A stretch of DNA of 64,000 nt from Clostridia bacterium (GTDB taxonomy: Bacteria; Bacillota; Clostridia; UBA1381; UBA9506): contig JAFQAZ010000001.1 in assembly GCA_017416855.1 (NCBI GenBank), positions 62,001-126,000 on the forward strand, in the 5' to 3' direction. Made by a program: the position numbers and the translations under genes. Shown piece by piece: positions 35,983 through 45,814 of this stretch. The first letter of the stretch is position 1, and each line of letters opens with the position of its first letter. The notes under the pieces are model-generated. The model made no database searches. It saw nothing but the letters and a program-made list of their open reading frames with translations, and was not told the origin of the DNA.

Positions 35983-38373
35983 ATGATTACATTGATTAAA
36001 AACAAGCAATCGGCTTATTGCATCGCCATTCCTCAGAACGCCAGCAATGTTGAAAAAACAGTTGCGGGTGAACTGGCGGAATATGTAGACAAAGTTTACG
36101 ATGTACTGCTTCCTGTTGTGTCTGAAAGTTCCGTTTCCGGCAAGGCTTTTTATGTAGGGCACACGGAATATGCCAAAAACAATGGTTTTACAGCAGATTC
36201 TTGCGAAAACTGGATGATTTGTGTACATAATGAAAATGTAATACTGCACGGTGGTTTAACCAACACAGACAGAGGTGTTGGCTATGCTGTGTATCACTTT
36301 TTGGAAGATATTGTGGGCGTTCGCTGGTGGACCTGGTTTGAAGAATATGTCCCCAATGAGGACACTTTGGAACTGGCGGATGACTTTGCATCAAGCGGCA
36401 CCCCTGTGTTTGAATACAGAAATGTAATTGATACATTCCAGCCGGTTAACTATGAATATATTTTAAGAAACCGTATGAACGCCTGGTCCGATATCACCAA
36501 TATCGAACAGATTGCGCATAAGGATTTTGTAAACCGCGGTGGCGTTAAATATTTTGGACCGCCTCATCCTTCTCACACCATTCCCAGACTGGTGCTGATT
36601 GATGAACTCTATGATGAACATCCTGATTGGTTTGCCTATAATGCACTGCTGGGCTACAGACCCAAAACACCTCAGCACGGCACCAACTATTGTCATACTA
36701 ATGAAGGCTTAATCCGCTATGTGGCCGATAAAGTGATTGCCAATATTGATGAAAACATTAAACGCTCCAAAGAGCTGGGCATTGAGCCGGCAAGCTTCTT
36801 CTCTGTATCTGTAGCTGACTCTCAGGGTCATTGCCAGTGCGAAAAATGTGCGCCCCTGCATGAAAAGGCAGGCCGTTCCGGCTATAACCTGTATTTAGCA
36901 AACGAAGTGGCTAAGCTGGTGGCAGAAAAACATCCTGAAGTGTTAATTCACACCCTGATTTACTGGGATTATATTGAACCGCCGAAGGATGACACCGTAC
37001 CCGAACCCAACATTCTGGTTCACTTTGCTGACTTAAAGGCAGACCTGATGCGCGACATTCACCATCCTGTAAATAAAGATTGTCTCCGTCTGCTAGACAC
37101 TTGGTCTAAAGCTTGCGAAAAAAATAATTCCACTATGTATATCTGGGATTATTTCCTGCAGGAATACCCCAACACCAGTATGCCTTATTTCTTAAAGCTG
37201 GCTCACAACTTTCGGTATTTCCATGAAAAAGGCGGTAAGGGTTGCTTTATTGAACATGAAATTAGCCATGTCAGCGACTTCTTCTCTATGACACAGTGGC
37301 TCTTAGCCCGTGTAATGGAAGATCCTTATCAGGATTATGAAGCCTTAAAAGAAGACTTCATTGTTCGCTACTATGGTGATGCAGCTCCCCAAGTGAGACA
37401 GTATATCAAACTGCTGGAACAGAATCTTGCAGATAACGGTTGCCGTACCATGGTGTTTGAACAGGCTGTTTTGGGTAACTATATGAACTATGTCACAGTT
37501 CGTGACGGCATTAAGATTCTTTCAGAAGCCGAACAAGCCGTTGCAAATGACGAAACACGCTTAAAGAGAATCCGTCTTCTGCAGAGCTGTTTGTACCGTA
37601 CCTATGCATTGCGTTATGATGACTTTGAAAAGATTGCCGCAAGCCGTGGCGAAACCCTGCCCATCAGCAAGGAAGATGCCGCAAATCTGGTGATTGAATA
37701 TGTTAAAGTGAATGTTGAAGTGTACGGCAATGAAAAATATCCTGAACATACGGAGAGTATTGCGAAAAGGATTGAAGAAGAAATTCACCACATGAAACGT
37801 CTGGTAATCAAACCGAAGCCGGTTGTGCCCGTGCCCGAAGAACTGAAACAGTTTGGCGAAGAGAATATTTATACCGTTTCCGGTGTTGGCTTCCACAGTA
37901 TGGCAGGTTGCGGTATGTTGCCTGACGGTAAACCCGTTGGTGAATATATGGAAGTAGACGATGAAGTTGGTCGTGAGGTGTTCAGAATTGCACCGGATGA
38001 AATGCATCCCAAGAGAAAGCTGATGTATATTTCCAGCCCGAAAGATGCTGAACTGCCCAATCCTGTTGTGTTCTTCACCGAAGGAGATAACGAGAACTTC
38101 CACACCGAGCTCTTCTTTGAAGATTTGGTACCGGATGAATATCACCTCTATCATTTAGGCGACATCTCCAATGTAAGTGCACAGACTTCCACGATGTTCC
38201 GCTTATTACATTACATTGGCTACAGCTTAGGTATCAGCCACCTGTATGAGGTAATACCTTCTGATAAATACGGCATTTACATCAATATGAAGGTAACAGG
38301 CCCCGATTACGGCGGTAATGAAAATGATCCTAACGGTCTGTATATCGACGCCGTACACATTGTAAAGAAATAA
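35983..38373 (+). CDS. DUF4838 protein, putative glycoside hydrolase
   Basis: The 796-residue protein has no signal peptide, so it is probably cytoplasmic. The N-terminal part (about 1-125) looks like the small alpha/beta domain that precedes GH20 and GH67 catalytic barrels. The middle (about 130-480) is a DUF4838-type barrel with RNRMNAW, the cysteine cluster C284/C286/C289 after SVADSQGH, and WDYFLQEYPN. A helical and then beta-rich C-terminal region follows. DUF4838 proteins occur in polysaccharide loci, but their substrate is generally unknown. AAAGGAG precedes the ATG. Confidence 0.85.
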   Translation: MITLIKNKQSAYCIAIPQNASNVEKTVAGELAEYVDKVYDVLLPVVSESSVSGKAFYVGHTEYAKNNGFTADSCENWMICVHNENVILHGGLTNTDRGVGYAVYHFLEDIVGVRWWTWFEEYVPNEDTLELADDFASSGTPVFEYRNVIDTFQPVNYEYILRNRMNAWSDITNIEQIAHKDFVNRGGVKYFGPPHPSHTIPRLVLIDELYDEHPDWFAYNALLGYRPKTPQHGTNYCHTNEGLIRYVADKVIANIDENIKRSKELGIEPASFFSVSVADSQGHCQCEKCAPLHEKAGRSGYNLYLANEVAKLVAEKHPEVLIHTLIYWDYIEPPKDDTVPEPNILVHFADLKADLMRDIHHPVNKDCLRLLDTWSKACEKNNSTMYIWDYFLQEYPNTSMPYFLKLAHNFRYFHEKGGKGCFIEHEISHVSDFFSMTQWLLARVMEDPYQDYEALKEDFIVRYYGDAAPQVRQYIKLLEQNLADNGCRTMVFEQAVLGNYMNYVTVRDGIKILSEAEQAVANDETRLKRIRLLQSCLYRTYALRYDDFEKIAASRGETLPISKEDAANLVIEYVKVNVEVYGNEKYPEHTESIAKRIEEEIHHMKRLVIKPKPVVPVPEELKQFGEENIYTVSGVGFHSMAGCGMLPDGKPVGEYMEVDDEVGREVFRIAPDEMHPKRKLMYISSPKDAELPNPVVFFTEGDNENFHTELFFEDLVPDEYHLYHLGDISNVSAQTSTMFRLLHYIGYSLGISHLYEVIPSDKYGIYINMKVTGPDYGGNENDPNGLYIDAVHIVKK

Positions 38374-38417
38374 GGGAATGTAAAAAAGTTCAGACCGCTT
38401 TGATATAAAAATTAAGT

Positions 38418-38457
38418 GTTTTGTTGGGGCGGAGGCTCATATCCGCCCCAACAAAAC
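38418..38457 (+). other. 16-bp perfect hairpin after the DUF4838 gene
   Basis: GTTTTGTTGGGGCGGA at 38418-38433 pairs with 38442-38457 across an 8-base loop. It is very stable but lacks a T-run on the + strand. It could be a partial terminator or an mRNA-stabilising element in the 207-base gap. Confidence 0.65.
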
Positions 38458-38580
38458 AGTGTCACTTTTGATGCTACTTTCTTTGTAGATGGAGAAAAAA
38501 TATTTGCTTTGTCTGTAAAGAAAATAGTATTATAAAAATATAAAAACTATCTAATAAAAGAACAATAAGGAGTTGATTGT

Positions 38581-41500
38581 ATGAAGAAAGGTCGTTTTGT
38601 AGCACTTCTTCTCATCGTGCAAATTCTGATGGGGCTTATGTATGTACCAGCCTTTGCCGCAACGGCAACGCCGGAATTTTTTGCATACAGAATTTTAAGC
38701 CGTTCTACGGTTTTACAGGCAGATAATGCCATTGCCTATGCGTTTAACGAACGTGCTGATCTTTCTGCTACCAAACCATATTTTGAAGGGGATACCGCTA
38801 TGGTGCCCGTTCGGTTCTTGGCAGAAAGTTTTAATACTGAATATAGCTGGGAGTCTGCAAAGGGTGGTACCTTTGTGGTTGAACAGCGCAACTGTGCAGT
38901 GATTCGTATCACGGCCGGCAAGCCCATTACAGCAGATGGTGTGGCGATTGATTCGGCAGCTCTTCCTGTCAACAAAAACGGCACCCTTTATGTGCCGGCT
39001 GATGCCTTTGCCAAGGCAATGCGCATTGAATATAAAGAAAACAAAGAATATGGTCTTATGTTCTTCAGCCGTTGGGATGAAAGCGTAAGACATTCTAAGG
39101 TTGACTACAAAGAGCATTTACTTCCTTATTTTGAGAAAAAATATTTAGAAAACGAAGAAACATATCTTTATGTTTCTCCAAAAGGTAACGATAAAAACGA
39201 CGGTACCATTGATAAGCCTTTTAAAACCATTGAACGTGCTCAGAAGGCCGTTCGAGAGCTGACAGAAAATCAGAAGGGAGACATCGTTGTATACTTCCGC
39301 GGCGGTACCTATCCTGTGAGCAAAACCGTTGTCTTTACAGAAACTGATTCCGGCCGGAACGGTTATAAAGTAAGATATACCGCTTACGAAGATGAAAAAC
39401 CAATTTTCGATGGTGCAAAGCAGGTAACCGGCTGGGACATTTATGCCGGCAACATTTATGTGGCCGATGTAAAAGGCGAGAAGCCCATTCATATGGTTTA
39501 TGAAAACGGCAATACGACCTTAAAAGCAAGACATCCCAATGCCAATCCCAAGGAGCCCCGTGATGGCTTTATGAAAACAACCGGTGGCAACGGCGATGTG
39601 AAGCTGAGCCTTTCCTGGAATAAGGGCGAAGTGCCCTATGTTAAAAATACAGAAGGTCTTGAAGTCTTTGTATGGCCCGGCGGCCCCAGCGGTATCTGGA
39701 TGTGGCACAGCCAGCTGATTCCCGTTGTGAAGTTTGATAATGCAAACAGCATTCTGCAACTGGAAAGGACCGGTATTTACGATTTTGGTGCAGGCTCAAA
39801 ATTCTATATGATGGGTGCCATGGAATTTTTAGATGCACCGGGCGAGTTCTATCATGATACTAAGGCCGGCAAGCTCTATTACATTCCCAATGACTATTCC
39901 ATGAGCGGTAAGCGCATATCCATACCTATGGTCGATGATGTTTTCTCCTTAAAGGGTGCATCTTTGACAGAAACCGTACAGAACATTGAATTTTCCGGTT
40001 TAGAAATCCGCAATACAAAACGCAGCACTAACGTGGCTTATTGTGCCAGTGTGTTTGTAGATGCTACCACCGGTAACGGTTTTAAATTTGAAAATGCTGA
40101 AAACTGTGCGGTTATTGACTGCCATATTCACGACGTGGGCGGTAACGGTATTTTTGCCGCAGGATTTAATTCTAATTTGCAGATAGACTGTAACTATGTC
40201 CATAGTGCCGGTCTGGGCGCCATATACTTTAATATTGAAGAAGTATTCCAAAGCGCTAACAATGTGATCTCTAATAATCTGGTGCACACCACCAGCCGTT
40301 TGGTTGGTCAGACCCAGGCGATTCAGATTTCCGGCGGTAGTGATAACTTTATCCGCCACAACAGAGTGGATGATGCCATCAGAACCGGCATACAGATGAG
40401 CGGCCGAACCGGCTTTAACTATGTAGGCTATAACGATTTGTCCGACTGTAATGCGTCTGCAGAAGATACGGGTATGATGTATTTCAGTAATACCATGGAG
40501 GGTACCGGTTCTACGGTGCATAATAACTTTATGCACGATTCCAACGCCGGTTACAGCCATTGGAGTGCTTATTATTCCGACATTGTGTGTGACAGCATGC
40601 GTTGTCAGAACAACATTGTAACCAGAATGGCGACAGAAGGCCCCGATGACCGCGGTACTTACATCAATAGTTATTTTGCCAAGGGTCGTGACTTTAAGTT
40701 CATTAACAACATTGCGGCTCATGCCGGTGTGGATCCCACTCAGGGTTCTTATCATTTGTATGACAGTACAGGTACCAAGAGTGAAGGCTACATCATTGAA
40801 CATAACATTTCTTATGAACATGGCCCCAATCCCTATGATGCACCTCACTTGACGGAAAAAACCGTGGCAAGAGCAGATAACAATCTGTACTATGATTCGG
40901 ATGCCACAGAATATACTTTAACGCACACGCCGGTGGCAACCTTTGAGGAATGGAAGAAGTATGGCGCCGGTACTTACGATCAGAACTCCCTCACCGAAGA
41001 TCCGAAGTTTATGAATTCTTTAGCAGATGACTTCCGTCTGCGGTATGATTCTCCGGCTAAAACGATTGGTATTAAGACCATTAAGCAGTCTACCATTGGT
41101 TTGAATAAAGACTTTCAATATGTGAACGATGAACCTATCTGGCGTCTCTTTATTAACCGTGAAGGCTATACTGATACGCTTTCTGCTATGAACTTAACCA
41201 GCGGTCAGCAGGTGAACCTGAATGTTATCGGCAAAACTTACAGCAGCTTTGTGAAAAAGCCGGAAAACATCACCTTTACAAGTGATGCTCCCGAAATTGC
41301 CTATGTGGATGCAAACGGTGTGGTAACAGCTGTTAGTGCCGGTAAGGCAAAAATTACTGCAACGGTAGAAGATAAAGGTCAAACCTCCAGCATTGACATT
41401 TATGCGTTTGTAGATGATAAACTGGTAGAACTGGGCTTTGACCAAAAATTCTACATTTTCAAAACAGGGGAATTAAACTCTGTTATGCCGATTGGTAAAA

Positions 41501-42558
41501 CACAGTTCGGCCAGATTTTAGTAGGGGAGGAATTTGAAGATATCAAGTTCTCCTTACAGAATCCTGAGACGGCTTACTTAGATGCCGGAGGTAATGTCCG
41601 TTTTGATCAAGAAGCGGCCAACGAATTAACGGCAACAGTCACTCTTAACGGCGAGAGCATCTCTGCAACTGTTCCTGTGAGTGGTGTGAATGCTTACATT
41701 AACAACGTTAAACTGAAGATTGCATCTAATGTTGTAGAAGAAGGTGCTGAACTCGCTTGTCAGGTGATGGGTTACAGCGAGGGCGGCGAAGAAATTCCTG
41801 TAGATGACTTTGCAATCACCTTTACATCCCTAGATGAAACCAAAGCACAGTTTGTAGGTCAGAACGCTTCTTGCGCAAACATCAAGGGTATTGCATCCGG
41901 TAAGGTACCGGTTAAGGTAACAGTAAATTGGCTGGGTAAAGAATTATCCACCTCAACCAATATGATGGTAACAGCACCCAGTAAGTTCAAGAATGATTGG
42001 AAGGTTTCCAACTACTTAGGTTCTGCCGGTTATGCAGTTGAAGATGATACAGGTATCAGTATCTTCTCCTCCGGTGAAGATATTTATTATAAGGAAGACG
42101 AATTTACTTTCGTTTCCCGTGAGGTAAGTGGCGATATGACCATTGAGGCAACCGTACGCGATGTTGAAGCAGCGCCTACCTCCATTGCCGGTACCGGTAT
42201 TATGTTCCGTCAGGAAGATACCGCAGGGGCTTATAACGTAAACATCCGTTACATCCCCAGCAACAAGGGTGTTATTATGACCTGGCGTTCACCGGATTTC
42301 CCGAATTCAACCGATACCTCCGTATCAAGAGAAATTTCTAAGGAATTTGTATATCACGATCCTGTGAAACTGAAATTAGAGAAGAAGGGCGATATCATTG
42401 TTGCCTCCTGTATGGACGGAAATGGAACATGGCATGTTGTAAAAGAAGTGAATGTTCCGATTACCGGAACTTATATGGCCGGTGCTACCTCCTTCTCCGG
42501 TGACCCTGAAAATGTACAGTGGTTCCATTCCAGAGTGGAAGATGTTAAAATTTACTAA
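38581..42558 (+). CDS. Secreted multidomain right-handed beta-helix protein (GH141-like core)
   Basis: The 1325-residue product has a signal peptide (1-26) and a copper-amine-oxidase-N-like stalk domain (about 40-165: MVPVRFLAESFNTEYSW, LPVNKNGTLYVPADAFAKAM). A right-handed beta-helix (about 195-800) follows, opening LYVSPKGNDKNDGTIDKPF and containing FLDAPGEFYHDTKAGKLYYIP. The rest has Big_2-like Ig domains and a DUF1349/LamG-like C-terminus. The opening and DAPGEFYHD patterns resemble GH141-type enzymes, so it may cut a complex glycan outside the cell; this is inference. It is 16 bases upstream of its paralogue at 42574. Confidence 0.82.
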   Translation: MKKGRFVALLLIVQILMGLMYVPAFAATATPEFFAYRILSRSTVLQADNAIAYAFNERADLSATKPYFEGDTAMVPVRFLAESFNTEYSWESAKGGTFVVEQRNCAVIRITAGKPITADGVAIDSAALPVNKNGTLYVPADAFAKAMRIEYKENKEYGLMFFSRWDESVRHSKVDYKEHLLPYFEKKYLENEETYLYVSPKGNDKNDGTIDKPFKTIERAQKAVRELTENQKGDIVVYFRGGTYPVSKTVVFTETDSGRNGYKVRYTAYEDEKPIFDGAKQVTGWDIYAGNIYVADVKGEKPIHMVYENGNTTLKARHPNANPKEPRDGFMKTTGGNGDVKLSLSWNKGEVPYVKNTEGLEVFVWPGGPSGIWMWHSQLIPVVKFDNANSILQLERTGIYDFGAGSKFYMMGAMEFLDAPGEFYHDTKAGKLYYIPNDYSMSGKRISIPMVDDVFSLKGASLTETVQNIEFSGLEIRNTKRSTNVAYCASVFVDATTGNGFKFENAENCAVIDCHIHDVGGNGIFAAGFNSNLQIDCNYVHSAGLGAIYFNIEEVFQSANNVISNNLVHTTSRLVGQTQAIQISGGSDNFIRHNRVDDAIRTGIQMSGRTGFNYVGYNDLSDCNASAEDTGMMYFSNTMEGTGSTVHNNFMHDSNAGYSHWSAYYSDIVCDSMRCQNNIVTRMATEGPDDRGTYINSYFAKGRDFKFINNIAAHAGVDPTQGSYHLYDSTGTKSEGYIIEHNISYEHGPNPYDAPHLTEKTVARADNNLYYDSDATEYTLTHTPVATFEEWKKYGAGTYDQNSLTEDPKFMNSLADDFRLRYDSPAKTIGIKTIKQSTIGLNKDFQYVNDEPIWRLFINREGYTDTLSAMNLTSGQQVNLNVIGKTYSSFVKKPENITFTSDAPEIAYVDANGVVTAVSAGKAKITATVEDKGQTSSIDIYAFVDDKLVELGFDQKFYIFKTGELNSVMPIGKTQFGQILVGEEFEDIKFSLQNPETAYLDAGGNVRFDQEAANELTATVTLNGESISATVPVSGVNAYINNVKLKIASNVVEEGAELACQVMGYSEGGEEIPVDDFAITFTSLDETKAQFVGQNASCANIKGIASGKVPVKVTVNWLGKELSTSTNMMVTAPSKFKNDWKVSNYLGSAGYAVEDDTGISIFSSGEDIYYKEDEFTFVSREVSGDMTIEATVRDVEAAPTSIAGTGIMFRQEDTAGAYNVNIRYIPSNKGVIMTWRSPDFPNSTDTSVSREISKEFVYHDPVKLKLEKKGDIIVASCMDGNGTWHVVKEVNVPITGTYMAGATSFSGDPENVQWFHSRVEDVKIY

Positions 42559-42573
42559 GGGAGCTGAAGATTA

Positions 42574-45500
42574 ATGGCAGCGACAAGCAAGCGATTGCTT
42601 TTTCTCGTATTGAGTTTTGTGTTATTCTTGCAGGTGGGTGTGCTTTCTGTTTCGGCAGAAAGCAACATCTGCACCGTCATAGATAATGCGGAACAATTAT
42701 CAACAACGGTAAACAGCGAAGGACTGACTATATTTGGATATTTTGGTGAGAAAAGCGGATATCCCGTATATGTGACGGTGAAGGACGCAGATGAGGGATC
42801 CCTTATCTTTCTGGAGCAGGTCATGACGGGCGATGGGGGACATTATTCTCTCTTAATTCCCTATGAAACCAATATGCTGGGCAAGAATTATAAGGTTACG
42901 GTAGGCTGTGTTACAGATAACAAGCTCTATGAAAAAACACTGGCCTTCTTGCCCGGTCAGGAGCCTGAAGCATTGTTGCAGATGGTGAATCAGGCAACCA
43001 CTGAGGACGAAATGGCAGATTTCATCAGCAGTTACGGTTTAGATGTTGGTATTTCCCTATCTGCATTGGAAGAAATTGATGCACCTGAAGCAGTATATGC
43101 GGCTTTGACCGGTGAGTCCTATGCCACAATGGAAGCCTTCCGCAAAAGCTTTAACAAGGCATTGGCTGTACAGAAGCAGAAGAAGGCCAATGTGTTTGAA
43201 ATTCATGTGGCACCAAACGGTAGCGACACCAACAAGGCGACAGCGGAAAGTCCGTTAGCCACTATTGAGGCTGCTATGCAGTATGCCGATTATTTAATGG
43301 CATTGGGATCGGAAGATAACTTTGAAATTTTGCTCCACGGTGGAGAATATAAAGTTACTAAAGAAATTCTCATTGAGAAAAAGCCTGAACGCAAGAATCA
43401 TATTACCATCAAGAATTTCAATGATGAACAGCCGGTATTAAACGGCAGCAGTCAGGCAATTACCGGTTGGGAACAGTATTCGGGTAATATTTACCGTGCA
43501 AAAGTGCCAATGGGTCTGGATATTAAGGTTCTTTTTGAGAATAATAATATGCTGACTATGGCTCGCTATCCCAATAAGCAGGCCTCTTATGAGAATATGT
43601 ACAGCGAATTTGTGCAGGCAGACAGTTATAATAATTCTCTGACTCAGTTTACGTACAGAGCAGGCACTTTGCCCCAGATGGCAGATATGTCCAATTTGGA
43701 AGTGGGTATGTTTGCCGGTGGCAGTGACGGCTACTTTATGTGGGGTATGAATGTGCTTCCTGTAAGTAGCATCGACACCGCCAGTCGGTTAGTAACCCTT
43801 CAGGAGCCTGCGTCCTATAATATTGGTACGGACAGCTACTATTTCTGGCAGGGTGCATTAGAGCTGCTGGATGCCCCAGGTGAATTCTATCACAATCCTG
43901 AGGTAGGCTATATCTATTATTATCCCACCGATGGCATGATGGAGGGTAAGACTATTACGTATCCGGTGATAGACAATATGATTACCATTGGCAACAGTGA
44001 TGGAAGTACCATTTCGGATATTACTATCGATGGCATTGGCATTTGCGGCACAAACCGCAGCGCAAAAATGTATTCACACAGTAAATCAAATGAATATGGT
44101 AACGGTGTTTTAATTTTAAATGCTGACAATGTGGCTGTTAAAAACTGCGAAATTCATGCTGTTGGCGGTAATGGTATCACCTCTAATCAAAATCTGAAGA
44201 ATAGTGTTATTTCCAGTAACCACATATATGATGGCGGACAAAACGGTATTATTCTATATGGCTTTGATTATGTGAAAGTTGACAATCTGATTGATAATAA
44301 CTATGTTCATCATATGTCGAAAATTTTACACTCTTCCAGCGGTATTAGCATTTCCGGTGTGGACTATGCAGACGGCAATGTGATTTCTCACAACCGCATT
44401 CATGACCTTAAGCGTATTGGTATTAATGTAGGCGGTTCTACAGAGAAATACTTAACCGGTGATAACGTCATTGAATATAATGACATTTCAGCTTGTTGTA
44501 ACGGATCAGATGACTCCGGCCTGATTTATCTTATGCTCACACTCGGCACAAACATTGTGCGGAATAACTATCTCCATGATGGATATTCTAAAGGAAGCTA
44601 CCGTGCGATTTATCCTGATGAAGCCTCTCATAACACCATTATAGAAGGCAATCTGATAACTCGTATGCAAGGTAACATCTATCACCTGATTCAGGCAAAG
44701 GGTGATGATATACAGATTAAGAATAACTATTTTATGGATAGCCCCACGGCCTATAATAGCATTGTCAGCTACATGAGATGGGAGTCCGGTCAGCATACTG
44801 AACGTATGAAGATTGAAAATAACATTTTCTATAATAGCGGCAAAACGATGTATTATCACTATTTTATGGATAAGAGCACAAAGAGAATAGAGAACTCCGA
44901 TCAGAATCTGTTCTATAATGCAACATCTTCATATATTCAATTTAAGCATTCTACCACAACTTCCAGTGCTTCGACAAACTATAGCAACCTGTCGAAGTAT
45001 CAGGAAAATGGGTATGAATTGAATTCTGTAATGGGTAATCCGAATTTTATCAGCAATACAGGTGGCGATGTTCGTTATGCTTATGGCTCGCTGGCGGAAG
45101 GTTTGGGCATTAAGCCTCTGGAGCTGGATAAAATGGGTCTTAGAGAAAGCTTTAAGTATGTAGACGGTGACAACAAGCCCTATAACCTCTTTGTAAGAGA
45201 TGCAAAGAAGGCCGGCAACGCTGGTTATATTCAGGTTGGTGTTGGCGAACAAGTTCAGCTTGCAAGTCTGGTTCGTACTGCCGGAGGTTTTGTGATTCCG
45301 GCGGATAGCGTAACTGTTACCTATACGTTAGGCGCTCAAAACGGCAATGTGGTTTTAGGGGCCGATGGTGTTTTAACAGGTCTTAAGGTCGGTGTTGTCC
45401 GCGTAATGGCAACAGCTGAAACGGCAACTGGTACTGTGACCAGCGAGTTTGATATTATGGTGTCTTCGGAAGGTTCGGCAAATGCCGTTGTTAGTCTGGA

Positions 45501-45807
45501 TGGCATGACGGTTAAAAATCAGGCAGAACAGTTGTTGACTCAGGTGGAAAGCGGTGTTTTAACCGTTAGTGTGGCGGTTACCCCAAAACAAAACACTGCA
45601 GCAAAACTATTTGTGGCTTATACGGATGCAAATGGCAGATTGATTACTTCTGGTGTTTCAGAGGATGCAACGTTGACGAAAAATACACCATCTACACTTG
45701 TTGGCAGTATTACAATCCCCGAAGAGACAACAGGTGAACTGTATGTATATATCTGGGACGGTATTGCAACCTTGAAACCCTTATATTCAAAAATTACTGT
45801 TTTTTAA
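42574..45807 (+). CDS. Secreted right-handed beta-helix protein, paralogue of the preceding gene
   Basis: The 1077-residue product has a signal peptide (1-30), a beta-sandwich plus helical module (about 35-200, with MVNQATTEDEMADFI) also seen in the SLH protein at 24735, then a beta-helix (about 208-800). That helix opens IHVAPNGSDTNKATAESPL and contains LLDAPGEFYHNPEVGYIYYYP. A Big_2-like domain and a C-terminal domain ending YIWDGIATLKPLYSKITVF follow. It is probably an extracellular lyase or hydrolase; the reaction is unknown. It lacks SLH repeats, so the C-terminal domain may help surface retention. Confidence 0.82.
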   Translation: MAATSKRLLFLVLSFVLFLQVGVLSVSAESNICTVIDNAEQLSTTVNSEGLTIFGYFGEKSGYPVYVTVKDADEGSLIFLEQVMTGDGGHYSLLIPYETNMLGKNYKVTVGCVTDNKLYEKTLAFLPGQEPEALLQMVNQATTEDEMADFISSYGLDVGISLSALEEIDAPEAVYAALTGESYATMEAFRKSFNKALAVQKQKKANVFEIHVAPNGSDTNKATAESPLATIEAAMQYADYLMALGSEDNFEILLHGGEYKVTKEILIEKKPERKNHITIKNFNDEQPVLNGSSQAITGWEQYSGNIYRAKVPMGLDIKVLFENNNMLTMARYPNKQASYENMYSEFVQADSYNNSLTQFTYRAGTLPQMADMSNLEVGMFAGGSDGYFMWGMNVLPVSSIDTASRLVTLQEPASYNIGTDSYYFWQGALELLDAPGEFYHNPEVGYIYYYPTDGMMEGKTITYPVIDNMITIGNSDGSTISDITIDGIGICGTNRSAKMYSHSKSNEYGNGVLILNADNVAVKNCEIHAVGGNGITSNQNLKNSVISSNHIYDGGQNGIILYGFDYVKVDNLIDNNYVHHMSKILHSSSGISISGVDYADGNVISHNRIHDLKRIGINVGGSTEKYLTGDNVIEYNDISACCNGSDDSGLIYLMLTLGTNIVRNNYLHDGYSKGSYRAIYPDEASHNTIIEGNLITRMQGNIYHLIQAKGDDIQIKNNYFMDSPTAYNSIVSYMRWESGQHTERMKIENNIFYNSGKTMYYHYFMDKSTKRIENSDQNLFYNATSSYIQFKHSTTTSSASTNYSNLSKYQENGYELNSVMGNPNFISNTGGDVRYAYGSLAEGLGIKPLELDKMGLRESFKYVDGDNKPYNLFVRDAKKAGNAGYIQVGVGEQVQLASLVRTAGGFVIPADSVTVTYTLGAQNGNVVLGADGVLTGLKVGVVRVMATAETATGTVTSEFDIMVSSEGSANAVVSLDGMTVKNQAEQLLTQVESGVLTVSVAVTPKQNTAAKLFVAYTDANGRLITSGVSEDATLTKNTPSTLVGSITIPEETTGELYVYIWDGIATLKPLYSKITVF

Positions 45808-45814
45808 ATATTGA

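Noticed and set aside
37561-38154. 197-codon minus-strand frame inside the DUF4838 gene
   Set aside because: It is antisense to a clear coding sequence with a complete ribosome-binding site and looks like a phenylalanine/histidine-rich shadow.
38509-38536. Promoter before the first beta-helix gene (TTGTCT, 16 bases, TATAAA)
   Set aside because: Both boxes are weak in a very AT-rich stretch, so chance occurrence is likely.
40000-40848. 282-codon minus-strand frame inside the beta-helix gene
   Set aside because: It mirrors the regular repeats of the beta-helix protein on the + strand; no start signal and no recognisable family.
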